NCBI GenBank assembly: GCA_037693485.1 | Contig: CM075346.1 | Coordinates: 128,638,001 to 128,702,000 of the forward strand | DNA length: 64,000 nt | Direction of reading: 5' to 3' | Origin: Kitagawia praeruptora | Lineage: Eukaryota > Streptophyta > Magnoliopsida > Apiales > Apiaceae | Part shown: in pieces, positions 13,194 through 22,824 of the stretch | Position numbering within the stretch: position 1 is the stretch's first letter | Layout of the letters: each line of letters starts with the position of its first letter | Made by a program: the position numbers and the translations under genes | Notes under the pieces: model-generated | Told to the model about the DNA's origin: nothing | The model's input: the letters and a program-made list of their open reading frames with translations, nothing else | The model's database searches: none

Positions 13194-13614
13194 TAATATT
13201 TTTTTTCTTTATATTATTATAATTATTTTATATTATTATAATTATTTTATTTATAAGTTTTATTATTATTATATTATTATTTATATTATTTTAATAAAAT
13301 ATTATTTTGGTGTGATTTTATTATTTTTTAAATAATAATAATAAAATCTATTTATTATAATAATAATAATATAAATTTATTATAAATAATAAATTAAATT
13401 TATTATAAATAATAAATTTATAATATTATTATAAATTTTGGTTATTTGGAATAATTTTTTGTATAATTTTGGTTTTTTTAGGAATTAATAATATACATAA
13501 ATAATTGTATATTATTTATGTATATTTTACTAAATAATTTTAATAATAATTTTTATTATTATTTTTGTAATAATGTATTTTATTGTTAAAAGTTACTATT
13601 TTTAGTAATGTAAA
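13194..13614. other. AT-rich low-complexity block
   Basis: About 420 bp composed largely of degenerate att/taa triplets with some inverted symmetry (attattat and ataataat arms). No gene, RNA or promoter is supported. Confidence 0.6.
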
Positions 13615-13674
13615 TAAATCGAAGGGACGGCCCAAAATAGAAAGTGTAAAGAAATGAAATGGACTGAGGGAGTA
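13615..13674. mobile_element. One end of a Stowaway-like (Tc1/mariner) MITE
   Basis: The sequence runs gaagggacggcccaaaatag and then ends ggactgagggagta. On the other strand this reads TACTCCCTCAGTCC, the usual Stowaway terminus with a TA target. The partner terminus is not recognisable on the left, so the element is truncated or lost its other end within the AT-rich block. Confidence 0.6.
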
Positions 13675-13950
13675 CCTAGAAATCCTTTATTTTATTTTAT
13701 TTATACAAGTTAATTTTAGTTGCATTAGAAAAATATATCCATAAATTTAATATTATTCCCGTAACAAAAAGTCTTTGAATTTTCATTTTTATATGTTAAC
13801 ATAACAGAAAGACATTCCCTTGCGGAAGTTGTAAATAAGTACATGAATATCTATAATATACAGAAAATATAAGATGTATTTTCATTTTTAAAACTCTATA
13901 AATATTAGAAAGTTCAAAAAATATAAAAATTGGAATTTACTTTCTTTATA
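13675..13950. repeat. Direct repeat, copy 2 of about 276 bp
   Basis: Matches 12918-13193 through cctagaaatccttta, atattattcccgtaac, gttaacataacagaaagac and the closing ggaatttactttctttat. Confidence 0.85.
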
Positions 13951-13962
13951 TAATTAGTTAGA

Positions 13963-14282
13963 ATTTCGGTTCCAAATAAGAGCGACTCGAAACATATTTA
14001 ACGGGAAAACGGCTCACTAGAAAAGATTGTATTAGTTATTATAATTTGATATTGATGTCATAATTTTTTTATATAAGTCTTTATAATATATGTTAAAGTT
14101 GAGATTTCGATTTTAACGAGAGAGCGGCTCAATCGAAAGATCGTGTTTAACAAGAAATCGATTCATTAGAAAAGGATATTTAATTATTAAATTTTAATAT
14201 TAATATTATAATATAATGTAAATGTATTAATTTTTTAAAAAAATATTATAACGCCGCCGCGAAGCGCGGCTTTATCGACTAG
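13963..14282 (+). mobile_element. Helitron 3' end with terminal hairpin
   Basis: Positions 14256-14270 form a perfect hairpin: gccgcg, a 3-base loop, cgcggc. Eight bases later CTAG (14279-14282) is followed by T. A short GC hairpin just before CTRR is the hallmark of Helitron 3' ends, which insert between A and T. The preceding 300 bp hold two sub-repeats with gagagcggctc-like cores. The 5' end was not identified and may lie left of the window, in which case E1 is inserted inside this element. Confidence 0.7.
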
Positions 14283-14560
14283 TTTATATTGAAAACAGAA
14301 ATAAGAGAAAGATAGTACAAATGAGAGATAACTGTAATGCTATAATAGTGGCCGTGACTTTTGTAATGAATAAGGACGTAAGCCAATATTTATTCTTTTA
14401 ATAAAGTAGTTTCCAAACGGCAAGTGTGAGTGGGGGAATATTGGAAGAACAAGTAAACCAGTTTCTGTTACATTAACTCATACTGTGTTGGATTGTGCTT
14501 TAGGTTTCGAACCTTTCACCGTTCCTGTTTGTCAGCCAAATAATTTAAAGAATTATTAGT
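14283..14560. other. Unassigned intergenic stretch
   Basis: About 280 bp of ordinary sequence between the Helitron end and the hAT-type element. Nothing recognisable. Its last eight bases, ttattagt (14553-14560), are the target duplication of the next element. Confidence 0.5.
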
Positions 14561-15742
14561 TAGGGCTGTAATTCGAGTCGAGCCGGGCGAGTTTGAGCCG
14601 AGCTTTAAATCGAATCGAGTTTTTTCTGACGAGTCGAGCCGGGCTCGTTTATTAAACGAGCCGAAAATCCTCACCGAACTCGGCTCGTTTGTTATACGAG
14701 TCGGGTCGAGCTACTCGCGAGTCCCTCACGAGTCGAGTCGAGTTTTGTTATACGAGTCGGGTCGAGTTCTGTTATACGCGCCGAGCCTAACGAGCTGTTA
14801 AACGAGCCGAGCCAAACGAGCTGTTAAACGAGCCTAACGAGTTTCTATTAAGATCTCCAACCAAATTAATTTTTTATTTTTTCAAAATTTGGGAATATCA
14901 TTTAATTAGATATATCTTGACATCCGTACGGTTGGATCGTCGAAAAATATTTTTTAAAAAATAGAAACAATAATCTGGGACAAAGCACTAGTTACGAGTA
15001 CAAGACAATATACTAGTGTTCTATTAAGATCTCCAACCAAATTAATTTTTTATTTTTTAAAAATTTGAGAATATCATTTAATTATATATATCTTGACATC
15101 CGTACGGTTGGATCGTCGAAAAATATTTTTTAAAAAATAGAAACAATAATCTGGGACAAAGCACTAGTTACGAGTATAAGGCAATATACTAGTGTTCTAT
15201 TAAGATCTCCAACTAAATTAATTTTTTATTTTTTGAAAATTTTGGAATATCATTTAATTAGATATATCTTGACATCCGTACGGTTGGATCGTCGAAAAAT
15301 ATTTTTTAAAAAATAGAAACAATAATCTGGGACAAAGCACTAGTTACGAGTACAAGACAATATACTAGTGTTCTATTAAGTTCTTCAACCAAATTAATTT
15401 TTTATTTTTTAAAAATTTAGGAATATCATTTAATTAGATATATCTTGACATCCGTACGGTTGGATCGTCGAAAAATATTTTTAAAAAAATTGAAACAATA
15501 ATTTGGGACGAATCACTAGTTACAAGTACTAGATAATATAGTAGTGTTCTATTAAGATCTCCAACCAAATTATTATTTTTTTTAAAAATTTAGGAATATC
15601 AGTTAATTAGATATATCTTGACATTCTTACGGTTGGATCGTCGACAAATATTTTTTAAAAATCACTGCCGAGCTCGTCTCATTTACGAGCTCGAGTCGAG
15701 CCGGGTAGGCTCGCGAGCCACCCGACTCGAATTACAGCCTTA
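14561..15742. mobile_element. hAT-type non-autonomous element with internal tandem array
   Basis: Inverted ends TAGGGCTGTAATTCGAGTCG on the left and its near-exact complement on the right (15723-15742) are flanked by an 8-bp duplication ttattagt (14553-14560 and 15743-15750). An 8-bp TSD with TAGGG-type ends indicates the hAT superfamily. Subterminal regions are dense in cgagccgagc-type words on both strands, as expected for transposase binding repeats. No transposase is encoded. The interior is almost wholly a 176-bp tandem repeat. Confidence 0.88.
14845..15662. repeat. 176-bp tandem repeat, about 4.65 copies
   Basis: Copies start at 14845, 15021, 15197, 15373 and 15549, exactly 176 bp apart, each opening with ctattaag and containing gacatccgtacggttggat (variant in the last copy). 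The last copy stops near 15662. Unit length is close to nucleosomal spacing, like many plant satellites. Confidence 0.95.
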
Positions 15743-15790
15743 TTATTAGTGTTTCATAATCTATCAAATGATATTTGCATGTAAGATACT

Positions 15791-16012
15791 AAGGGGGTGT
15801 TTGGGAAATTTATTTTCAAAATAAATCAATTTATTTTAAGATAAAGTTAGAAATTTTTATTTTTTCCTGAAAAAAGTAACATTTTTTTGCAAGTTATAGG
15901 ATCTCAAACATATATTAAATACTTGTATAAAAAAATTATCAAAATATAAAATTTTTACCCCAAAATAAATCCATAAATATTTATTTTAAGTTTTCCCCAA
16001 AAGAGTCCCTAA
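15791..16012. mobile_element. Possible hAT-like MITE fragment
   Basis: The left end reads taagggggtgtttggg; on the right, ccccaaaagagtccctaa is a loose inverted match. Interior is rich in aaataaa/tttattt. Flanking bases taagatac and taagacta are only partly alike, so the TSD is not established. The Tourist-like MITE lies directly at its right end. Confidence 0.4.
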
Positions 16013-16406
16013 GAGCAACTCCAATAGGGGTTGCTAAAAAGGTTGTCAAGCTTACATGACAAGGCAATTTTGGTTGTCAACCTACCTATTGAAGTTGGGA
16101 GGTTGCCTCTTGGTTGCCTAGCAAGGTTGCCAAAAGTTGGCAACTTACTAATTTGGATAAAACTCATTAAACAATCCAAAAGCATATTTACCTTTATCCA
16201 TTTTTATGTTTTTGATATTTTTAATTTTTAAAATAAAGTGTATATGGGGACCACATTAGCAACTTTTGGAGTTGCCAACTATTGGAGTAAAATTTTAATA
16301 AAAGTTGCTAACAATGACATAGATGTAAGAGAAAATAAAATATAATATAAATATTGATTTGGCATAGGTTGGCAACCCTCAAAACAACTTCTTATTGGAG
16401 ATGCTC
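16013..16406. mobile_element. Tourist-like (PIF/Harbinger) MITE
   Basis: 394 bp with inverted ends GAGCAACTCCAATA on the left and TATTGGAGATGCTC-like (attggagatgctc) on the right, flanked by a 3-bp TAA duplication (16010-16012 and 16407-16409). Interior repeats ggttgccaa-like words on both strands. Three-base TWA duplications and GAGCATCTCC-type ends fit PIF/Harbinger MITEs. No coding capacity. Confidence 0.8.
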
Positions 16407-16475
16407 TAAGACTAGGCACCTCAACATTTAGCGAAAAATATGTTCCCCTCAAACGTACAAAATAAGTGACTTACA

Positions 16476-17060
16476 ACTAGACCTGGCAAAATGGGTCTGC
16501 ATCCGAATAATCGAATCGAAATTCATAGAACCGAATCCGATTTTGTATCCGAATTGGAAAATCCGATAATTATCCGAATTACTAGATCCGATTATGACCA
16601 GGAACGGACCAAAATCGAATAAAAAATTATCCGAACTGAATATGACTCGAAATACTGGATCAAATTTAGATCCGAATTCTAAAAATGATTAATTAAGTTG
16701 TTGTTATAATTTTAACGGGTTACAACAAATAGGTTGTATACATTACCACACATTTCATTCAATATTTATCCATTCATAAGAAAGATGCACATTTAAAATA
16801 ATTTTATATCAAATATATCATAATTATTTAATAAGTTGTTTTTAATAAGTACATAATTTTATACTAAAAATATAATATTTAATAATAAGATACTTTTTAA
16901 ATTAAAATAACGAATGAAAGAAGATCCGAAAGGATCCGAACCATATCTAATCTGAACCGAATTTCATCCGACCTTAATCCGAATTTCATTCAGTATTAAT
17001 CCGAATTTAATCTGAACCGAATTTATTAATAGTAACTTATTTTAAGATAAGCCAAACGGT
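16476..17060. mobile_element. Degenerate hAT-like element end with iterated atccgaa words
   Basis: Opens ctagacctggcaaaatggg, a common hAT-type terminus in plants. Words such as atccgaa, aatcgaa and gaaccgaat recur at both sides (16500-16680 and 16920-17030), around an AT-rich core. A matching right terminus and TSD were not found, so this is probably an eroded copy. Confidence 0.4.
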
Positions 17061-17123
17061 CCCTTAGTACAACAGTATTACCTACAACGACACAATAACA
17101 AAAGTTTGACAATTGAGACCGTT

Positions 17124-17445
17124 TGGGATTGCTTAAAATAAGTTACTTTTGACTTAATGGAGGGGTTTTTAACTTAAAACAGAAAGTAAAGTTGTTTGTT
17201 TTAAGTTGAATGAATGTGTTTGGGTAATTTCACTTAAAGTTAAATGGGGGTTTAATAATTTTCACTTAAAGTGAAATTTGATTTAAAAAAATTTAAAATT
17301 CATAATATTTAAACTTTACAAGAATCGTGAAAAAAAAAACTCGATAAATCATAAGTCATAAGTTAAAAGTACCTAAATGGAACTTATGACTTAAAGCAGT
17401 TTTTTAACTTAAAGCCGACTTTAAGCCGGTGTACCCAAACAGAGC
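17124..17445. mobile_element. MITE-like stretch with imperfect inverted ends
   Basis: Left end gaccgtttgggattgcttaa; right end ...ttaagccggtgtacccaaacag is an imperfect complement. A further ccaaacggg occurs at about 17490 and a matching gccaaacggtccc at about 17051. TSD not resolved, so boundaries are tentative. Confidence 0.4.
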
Positions 17446-17499
17446 AAAAGCTCCGAAAAGTAAAAAACACTCCTTAAAGGAGGTGTTGCCAAACGGGCT

Positions 17500-18715
17500 A
17501 AAAGATAAGTAGATAATTCACATAAACGAGTGAGACCCATGAAAGACGCGTACTTGTTAAATAATATATGTTGTAGTATAAGTTCCTGTTGGAGCTGACA
17601 CCTTAAGATTTTAGATTGAATAGTTATTTAATATGGTATCAGAGCTCGGTTTAGGATGGATCATTTATTTAATTTATTATTTGCATTTGCCATTTCCGTT
17701 TGTCTGATCAATTTTAGGTTCGAGTACCTCCATCCCCATTTATTTAATTCATTATTTGTTATCTTCATTATCCGCATTTACCGTTCCGTTTCTGTAACGG
17801 TTCCACTTTTCTATTGATATATTTCTCTCCCCCCATTCTCAAATCATTATAAATAATACAAGTATTTATAGTATTTTCAAAAAAAAATATTTATAGTATC
17901 TATATATATTATAATAGCAGGAGATCGGAGAGCCTTTCACTCTAAAGTTTCAAAATATTTTTCTTGATTTTTCACATTTTTTATTTTTTTATTAAAATAA
18001 TTTCCTTGCATTTAATACGATTATAATTAGTCATTAATTGTACCTATTAAACTTATATTACACTTCATTTTATACTTAAAATAAAATTTTAGCCAATAAT
18101 TATTATAATTATCTATATAAAATATTTCAATTATTATTATTTCTTTATTAGAACATTATAATTATTATATTAATATAAAATATTAATTATCCATATAAAC
18201 GTACAATTATTTCAAGGTAAAATGATAAAATAAAATTATTGATATAGTTCATTTCTAATCCTTATTCAAAATCACTGCAATATTTTTCGACAATAATAAA
18301 TAAAAGATTTTAACTTTTTGAAAATTCGTAATCAATGACCGTGTGAATCATGATAAGATACGATGATAAGATACGAAAATATATAAATTTTCCAATTAAC
18401 ATCTACAATTTAAATACAAGTAATATTATATAATTTACTTTTACATATGAACAAATTACACATGGGGTGTGACCAACTTGATTAAATTGAACCAATCCAA
18501 TCCTTTTCTTTACTGAGTAAATCAATGAAAAAGTTAACATTCGTTGTTTCATTATATTGTGTTGGAATAAATTAATATTCAAACTAAACACATTCTTATA
18601 CTATTACTAATCAATTAATCACAAATGTATGTTATGAGACGGGTGTCGGCTTTTAATAGCGTTTTATTTAATATATATAAATTTTTATTATAAAAATTAT
18701 TGACATTGTACATGT
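17500..18715. other. AT-rich intergenic DNA with one LTR-retrotransposon PBS relic
   Basis: At 17634-17645 TGGTATCAGAGC appears, the copia or TRIM primer site, preceded by an AT-rich stretch that could be an LTR end. No gag or pol follows, so this may be a TRIM remnant. The rest is AT-rich with no supported gene; the short minus-strand open stretch at 18403-18591 has no family resemblance. Confidence 0.45.
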
Positions 18716-18971
18716 CATGGTTCTAAAAATCCCCGATTTAGCCGATTAATCCCCGATTAATCCTCTATAAGGTCACCAACCGATTCGATTTTTGAATTCC
18801 AATTAATCCTATGAATTTATTTAAAATGATATGTTTTAACTATAAATTAGACTAATATTTTAAATATTATTATAATATCGGATTAATACTCCGATTAATC
18901 CCCGATTATCCGATTAATCTTAAATCGATAACTTAACCGATTTATGCCGATTACCGATTTTTACAACAATG
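18716..18971. mobile_element. hAT-type MITE, 256 bp
   Basis: Inverted ends catggttctaaaaatc on the left and the complement of cattgttgtaaaaatcgg on the right, flanked by the 8-bp duplication gtacatgt (18708-18715 and 18972-18979). Words like ccgattaatcc are repeated near both ends. It encodes nothing. Confidence 0.8.
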
Positions 18972-18979
18972 GTACATGT

Positions 18980-19672
18980 ACATATTTATTATAAGATTTA
19001 ATATAAAAGTATTAAAATATGTGAGTACCATTTCGAACATGTGTCCATGAATTTAAATTTAATATTACATACAAAAAAGTTCTTTCAAATGCTCAAAAAA
19101 ATTAATCAAATGAATAGGTACAGCCGTACAGGTGTTGGATCACTCCAAAAAGTATGAAGCATGACTTACAAAATGCATTTGAATTCTGTTTTGTTTGTCA
19201 TATAACCAAATTTTCTTGACAAGTTAAGTCAATCACACTTCTTATCACATTTACATTATGCTTATTTTTTCCGTCATACAAACTAATTTATCAACAAACT
19301 AAGCAATCACATCTTTCATAATGCCGTCGACAACAAAAATAATTCAAAAATATTACTTTTAATTATCTATTATCAAACTTTACAAATGTTTATCAATATT
19401 GAATTTTAAAAGCATTTTTTTATGCAATAAAATGGATGTCATCGATATTTTCGAAAATATTATTATTAACACTTAACAGTTTAACTGAAACATGTTTTCT
19501 TTCTACTAATTCTTTTCTCCACAATTCTTAAATATTCAAATTTAATTACATTTTACACAAGTTCAATTTATTGTATCAACTTTCAAATAATAAAACTCAA
19601 CGAAAAATGATGTTATATATACGATTTTTAAAAATATTTTCATGACGCGCGTAGCACGGCTTTGTTACCTAG
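18980..19672 (+). mobile_element. Second Helitron 3' end
   Basis: CTAG at 19669-19672, followed by T, stands nine bases after gacgcgcgtagcacggc, which folds into an imperfect GC hairpin and resembles the terminal hairpin at 14256-14270 (cgaagcgcggctttatcg). The 5' end is not identified; the body upstream is AT-rich without genes. Confidence 0.55.
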
Positions 19673-20116
19673 TTCATAATAAAAAAAAAATTGCTGAAAA
19701 TGTCCTTGTATCCTGAATCATGATGAAAGAATAATAGTACTAAAAAAACCAAATAATTTTAGTCATTCAACACCACCGATAGTGAATTAATAGTGTTAAA
19801 GAAAGCGGACTGCTACATAAAGAGCAGATATCGAATTTTATACTTGATGAGAAATCAAGCCTCTAACACAACATGCATTTTCCCCGCCATAGAACTCGGA
19901 GTCTAAATAATTTATCAGACTCAACAAATTTTGTGTTACGAACAATAGTGTTGATAACAATCGGATTCTACATATTAAGCTCACATTCTAGACATTTGGT
20001 ATTTTTAAGTTTACATTACAGTCGGAAAAAGTGCAAAATGTTACATCCCACGTCTAGTAAGTCTTCCAACACAACAAACAAAATCACAGAATGAAAAAAC
20101 TCCAAGTAATAACAAG
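19673..20116. other. Intergenic, nothing recognised
   Basis: Ordinary AT-rich sequence. A 73-codon open stretch at 19873-20094 has no recognisable domain and no support as a gene. Confidence 0.4.
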
Positions 20117-20559
20117 AGTAAAGTACATAGTGGTGGCTGTATTTTACACCAATTTTCAAAATAGTGGCCAAATTTTTAGATTCTCAAAAGAATGGCCAAC
20201 TTTTCTTTCCGATTTTCAAAAGAGTGGCTGCCGTCAACTTCCGTTAAATTTTCACTGTTAACTAATCTATTTAAATAATAAGTTACAGAATGGTGGTCAT
20301 ACTTTACAATGATTTTCAAAGTATTGGCTATTTAATGATTTTCACCGTTAATTATTTTGAAAATCATTGTAAAGTATGGTCACCATTCTGTAATTTACTA
20401 TTTAAATATATTAGTTAACGGTGAAAATTTAACGGAAGTTGACGGCAGCCACTCTTTTGAAAATCGGAAAGAAAAGTTGGCAACTCTTTTGAAAATCTAA
20501 AAATTTGGCCACTATTTTGAAAATTGGTGTAAAATACAGCCACCACTATGTAATTTACT
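20117..20559. mobile_element. Foldback (hairpin) element next to CDC26
   Basis: The two halves are near-perfect inverted copies. It begins agtaaagtacatagtggtgg and ends with the complement of agtaaattacatagtggtgg. Blocks such as gattttcaaaagagtggc at about 20215 reappear complemented at about 20450. The arms are roughly 210 bp and the loop is very short. The right end lies only 20 bp from the CDC26 stop codon, so CDC26 transcripts probably read into it. A clear TSD is not visible; a MULE or other foldback family is possible. Confidence 0.85.
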
Positions 20560-20579
20560 AGCAGATGAACTACAAAGTT

Positions 20580-20759
20580 TTAGGAGGATAGTCCGATACG
20601 AGAGTTTTTGGATGAGGAATCTTTGGATGATCGGTCAAAGTGGTGGAGAAGTGAGGTGGTAGTGGCGGCAGCGGCGGAGGCGGCGTGTTTACGAGATTCC
20701 TCGATTTCCTCTTTGTTTTCCAGCTTCACTTGGATTTTGCTGGGTTTTCTGCTCAACAT
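20580..20759 (-). CDS. CDC26: Anaphase-promoting complex subunit CDC26 (probable)
   Basis: A 59-residue protein starting at ATG 20759-20757 and ending TAA at 20582-20580. The N-terminus MLSRKPSKIQVKLENKEEIE matches the conserved start of CDC26, a small APC/C subunit (human protein begins MLRRKPTRLELKL). In known structures this N-terminal segment inserts into the TPR groove of APC6/CDC16 and stabilises it. The rest is a charged helix (EEIEESRKH), an Ala/Thr/Ser run and a C-terminus RIGLSS. It would act in the nucleus in cell-cycle ubiquitination. The upstream in-frame TTG codon is not a start. It is intronless here. The foldback element lies immediately 3', and a subtilase pseudogene is divergent 731 bp upstream. 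Identification rests on the N-terminal motif and length; a short spurious ORF is the alternative. Confidence 0.75.
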   Translation of the reverse strand: MLSRKPSKIQVKLENKEEIEESRKHAASAAAATTTSLLHHFDRSSKDSSSKNSRIGLSS

Positions 20760-21490
20760 TCTTTTTCTCTTTTCTTCGCCCAAATCACCACACAGCGGTT
20801 TATAATTTTGTCAATTTTAATACCAACTGTGAGACTCCTTACATTGTAGTGTATAGTACTTGTACGACGAAACGATGAAAAGCCTAATAATAATAATTTA
20901 AAGAGTTGGCATAAGATTCGTCAACTTTAATAAGTAATAACTGAATAAGTAGTTAATTAGCTAAAGCGGTATCTTTCTCGCTATTTTTACGAATATAGAG
21001 TGCATACATGATACATTGGTACTCTAAATGATTCTAGTCGATAGATGTGTGTAGTACCATGCAGTTCAGGAGCAGGTGGTTCAACATTTTAACTATGCAG
21101 AATGTAGATGCATATATGTACGTAAATATTAAAGTACTAGATCCTCTGCTCTTCTTTATTCATTTCATTTTTCATTAAGTCTTGGTGCAAGAACGTTATG
21201 ATGAACCTATCGTCCTATTTTAACTGATTGGCTGATGACTATATAAAGTTGTAGGAATAAACTTAAATGTAATGAATCATTTTTAGTTAGCCGGCTTCTG
21301 ACTACTTCTTTGTATAGACCGGTAAAACAATTGCATTACATTTCTGATTTTGAGAAACCAATGCAGAATGTTATTAATAAAAAAGTGTTTCATACAAAAT
21401 AGGATCAAATCTTTTGTATAAATACCTCCTCTTTTAGCCGCAGCTAATACAGGAGCAAAAACTGAAAGTCCTTAACAACCTTCCAACATA
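20760..21490. promoter_or_regulatory. Divergent intergenic region between CDC26 and the subtilase, with TATA box
   Basis: A 731-bp gap between two divergent starts. TATAAATA at 21417-21424, 67 bp before the subtilase ATG, fits a TATA box. For CDC26 no clear TATA box is seen. No other gene is present. Confidence 0.55.
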
Positions 21491-22202
21491 ATGGCTAGTC
21501 ACATTTCTACTATACTATGGCTACTCGTGATCAGCTTCACTTGTGCAACATTTATCAGCTGCCAGGGAGCTTCTGATGACAATCAAAAGGCATACCTCTA
21601 ACGATGTTTTTCTTTAATTCGAAAAGAAAAATACTAGTTAACAGAACAAGAAAGTTCATAAAAATTGCATTGCAATTATTTAGTCATTAATCTATGTAAT
21701 TTATAGGTTTATTTGTTTTTCGATAAATTTTCCAACTTGCTAATATATCTGCAACAATCATCATTTTAGGTATACATTGTGTACATGGGTGATCTTCCCA
21801 AGGCCAGAGGTTTCTCCGCGACTGCTTTCCACAGAAACATGCTGCAGCAAGTTGTGGGCAGGTTGTTTACATATTTAGATCATAATTCATAATCATACTT
21901 GCAGGTTTATCTTTGGTTTAAATTATAATGTACACATAATGCAAATCTGTTAAAGGATGACTTCAATAAGGTATACCTTTTTGTAACCAAATCTAATTTA
22001 GTTATCATGCCACCAGCTTGGAATGTATTTTGTTGTAGTTATTTTCTACGTAAATTTATAAATAATTTCCTGATAATATAATCTACATGCAATTTAGCAG
22101 TAGGGCATCCAAGTCTTTGGTCCACAGCTACAAGAGAAGTTTCAATGGTTTTGTTGCGAAGCTGACAGAGGAAGAGAAGAACAGAATATCTAGTAAGCAC
22201 CA

Positions 22203-22439
22203 TATTAGTTTGACTTAAATATTGTTCCTCCGGCGGCTACTATTCCTCCGGCGACACCACCTACCCCCACCTACCACACCTAACCCACCTACCCCTTAGA
22301 TTTTATCTATAAATAAGAAATGCATGTAAGCATTTGAAATCATCTGAGGCATCTGAAAATCTCTGTAAATCTGTTTGTCCTCAAGATCAATAAAATTATT
22401 TCTCTTCTGCATATAATCTTTCTTGCTTCCGTTATAACA
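22203..22439 (+). repeat. 5' LTR of E2
   Basis: 237 bp with cctccggcgg and cacctaccc words and tataaataag near 22309. It starts TA rather than TG in both copies, so the variant terminus is inherited. The primer site TGGTATCAGAGC follows at 22443-22454. Confidence 0.93.
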
Positions 22440-22519
22440 AACTGGTATCAGAGCTTTGGTTGAATCTGCTGAAAAAATTCTCGCCGGAATTTTTTTTAAG
22501 CTCGTCGGAATTTTTTGCC

Positions 22520-22805
22520 GGAGTTACTGTTCATCGCCGGAGAAGACGACACTGTTCAGGCGGAGTTACTGTTCATCGCCGGAGAAGAAGACACTGTTCA
22601 TACGGCACTGTTCATACGACACTGTTCATACGGCACTGTTCAAACGGGACTATTCATACGGCACTGTTCATACGGCACTGTTCACGGGCACTGTTCATAC
22701 GGTACTGTTCACGGGTACTGTTCGCAGGCACTGTTCACGGGTACTGTTCACAGGCACTGTTCACGTGTACTGTTCATAGGTACTGTTCAACGGTACTGTT
22801 CACGT
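22520..22805 (+). repeat. Tandem ACTGTTCA-based array in the E2 leader
   Basis: About twenty copies of ACTGTTCA, mostly spaced 13-15 bp and followed by tacgg, cggg or cagg, fill the untranslated leader between the primer site and the gag ATG at 22825. The repeats contain no stop codon in several frames, which creates overlapping short open frames with no biological support. Confidence 0.9.
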
Positions 22806-22824
22806 ATGCGATTCTGGGAGAAAG

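Noticed and set aside
14500..14520. tRNA B-box-like ggtttcgaacc
   Set aside because: No A box or cloverleaf nearby; not a tRNA or clear SINE.
16031..16231. 66-codon frame
   Set aside because: Lies inside the Tourist-like MITE and is a chance opening.
19873..20094. 73-codon plus-strand open frame
   Set aside because: No domain, no homology recognised, surrounded by transposon debris.
20608..20805. Plus-strand open frame opposite CDC26
   Set aside because: It is the antisense shadow of CDC26, whose N-terminus matches a known family.
22520..22805. CRISPR-like look of the E2 leader repeats
   Set aside because: Units of 13-15 bp without unique spacers inside a plant retrotransposon leader; no cas genes.
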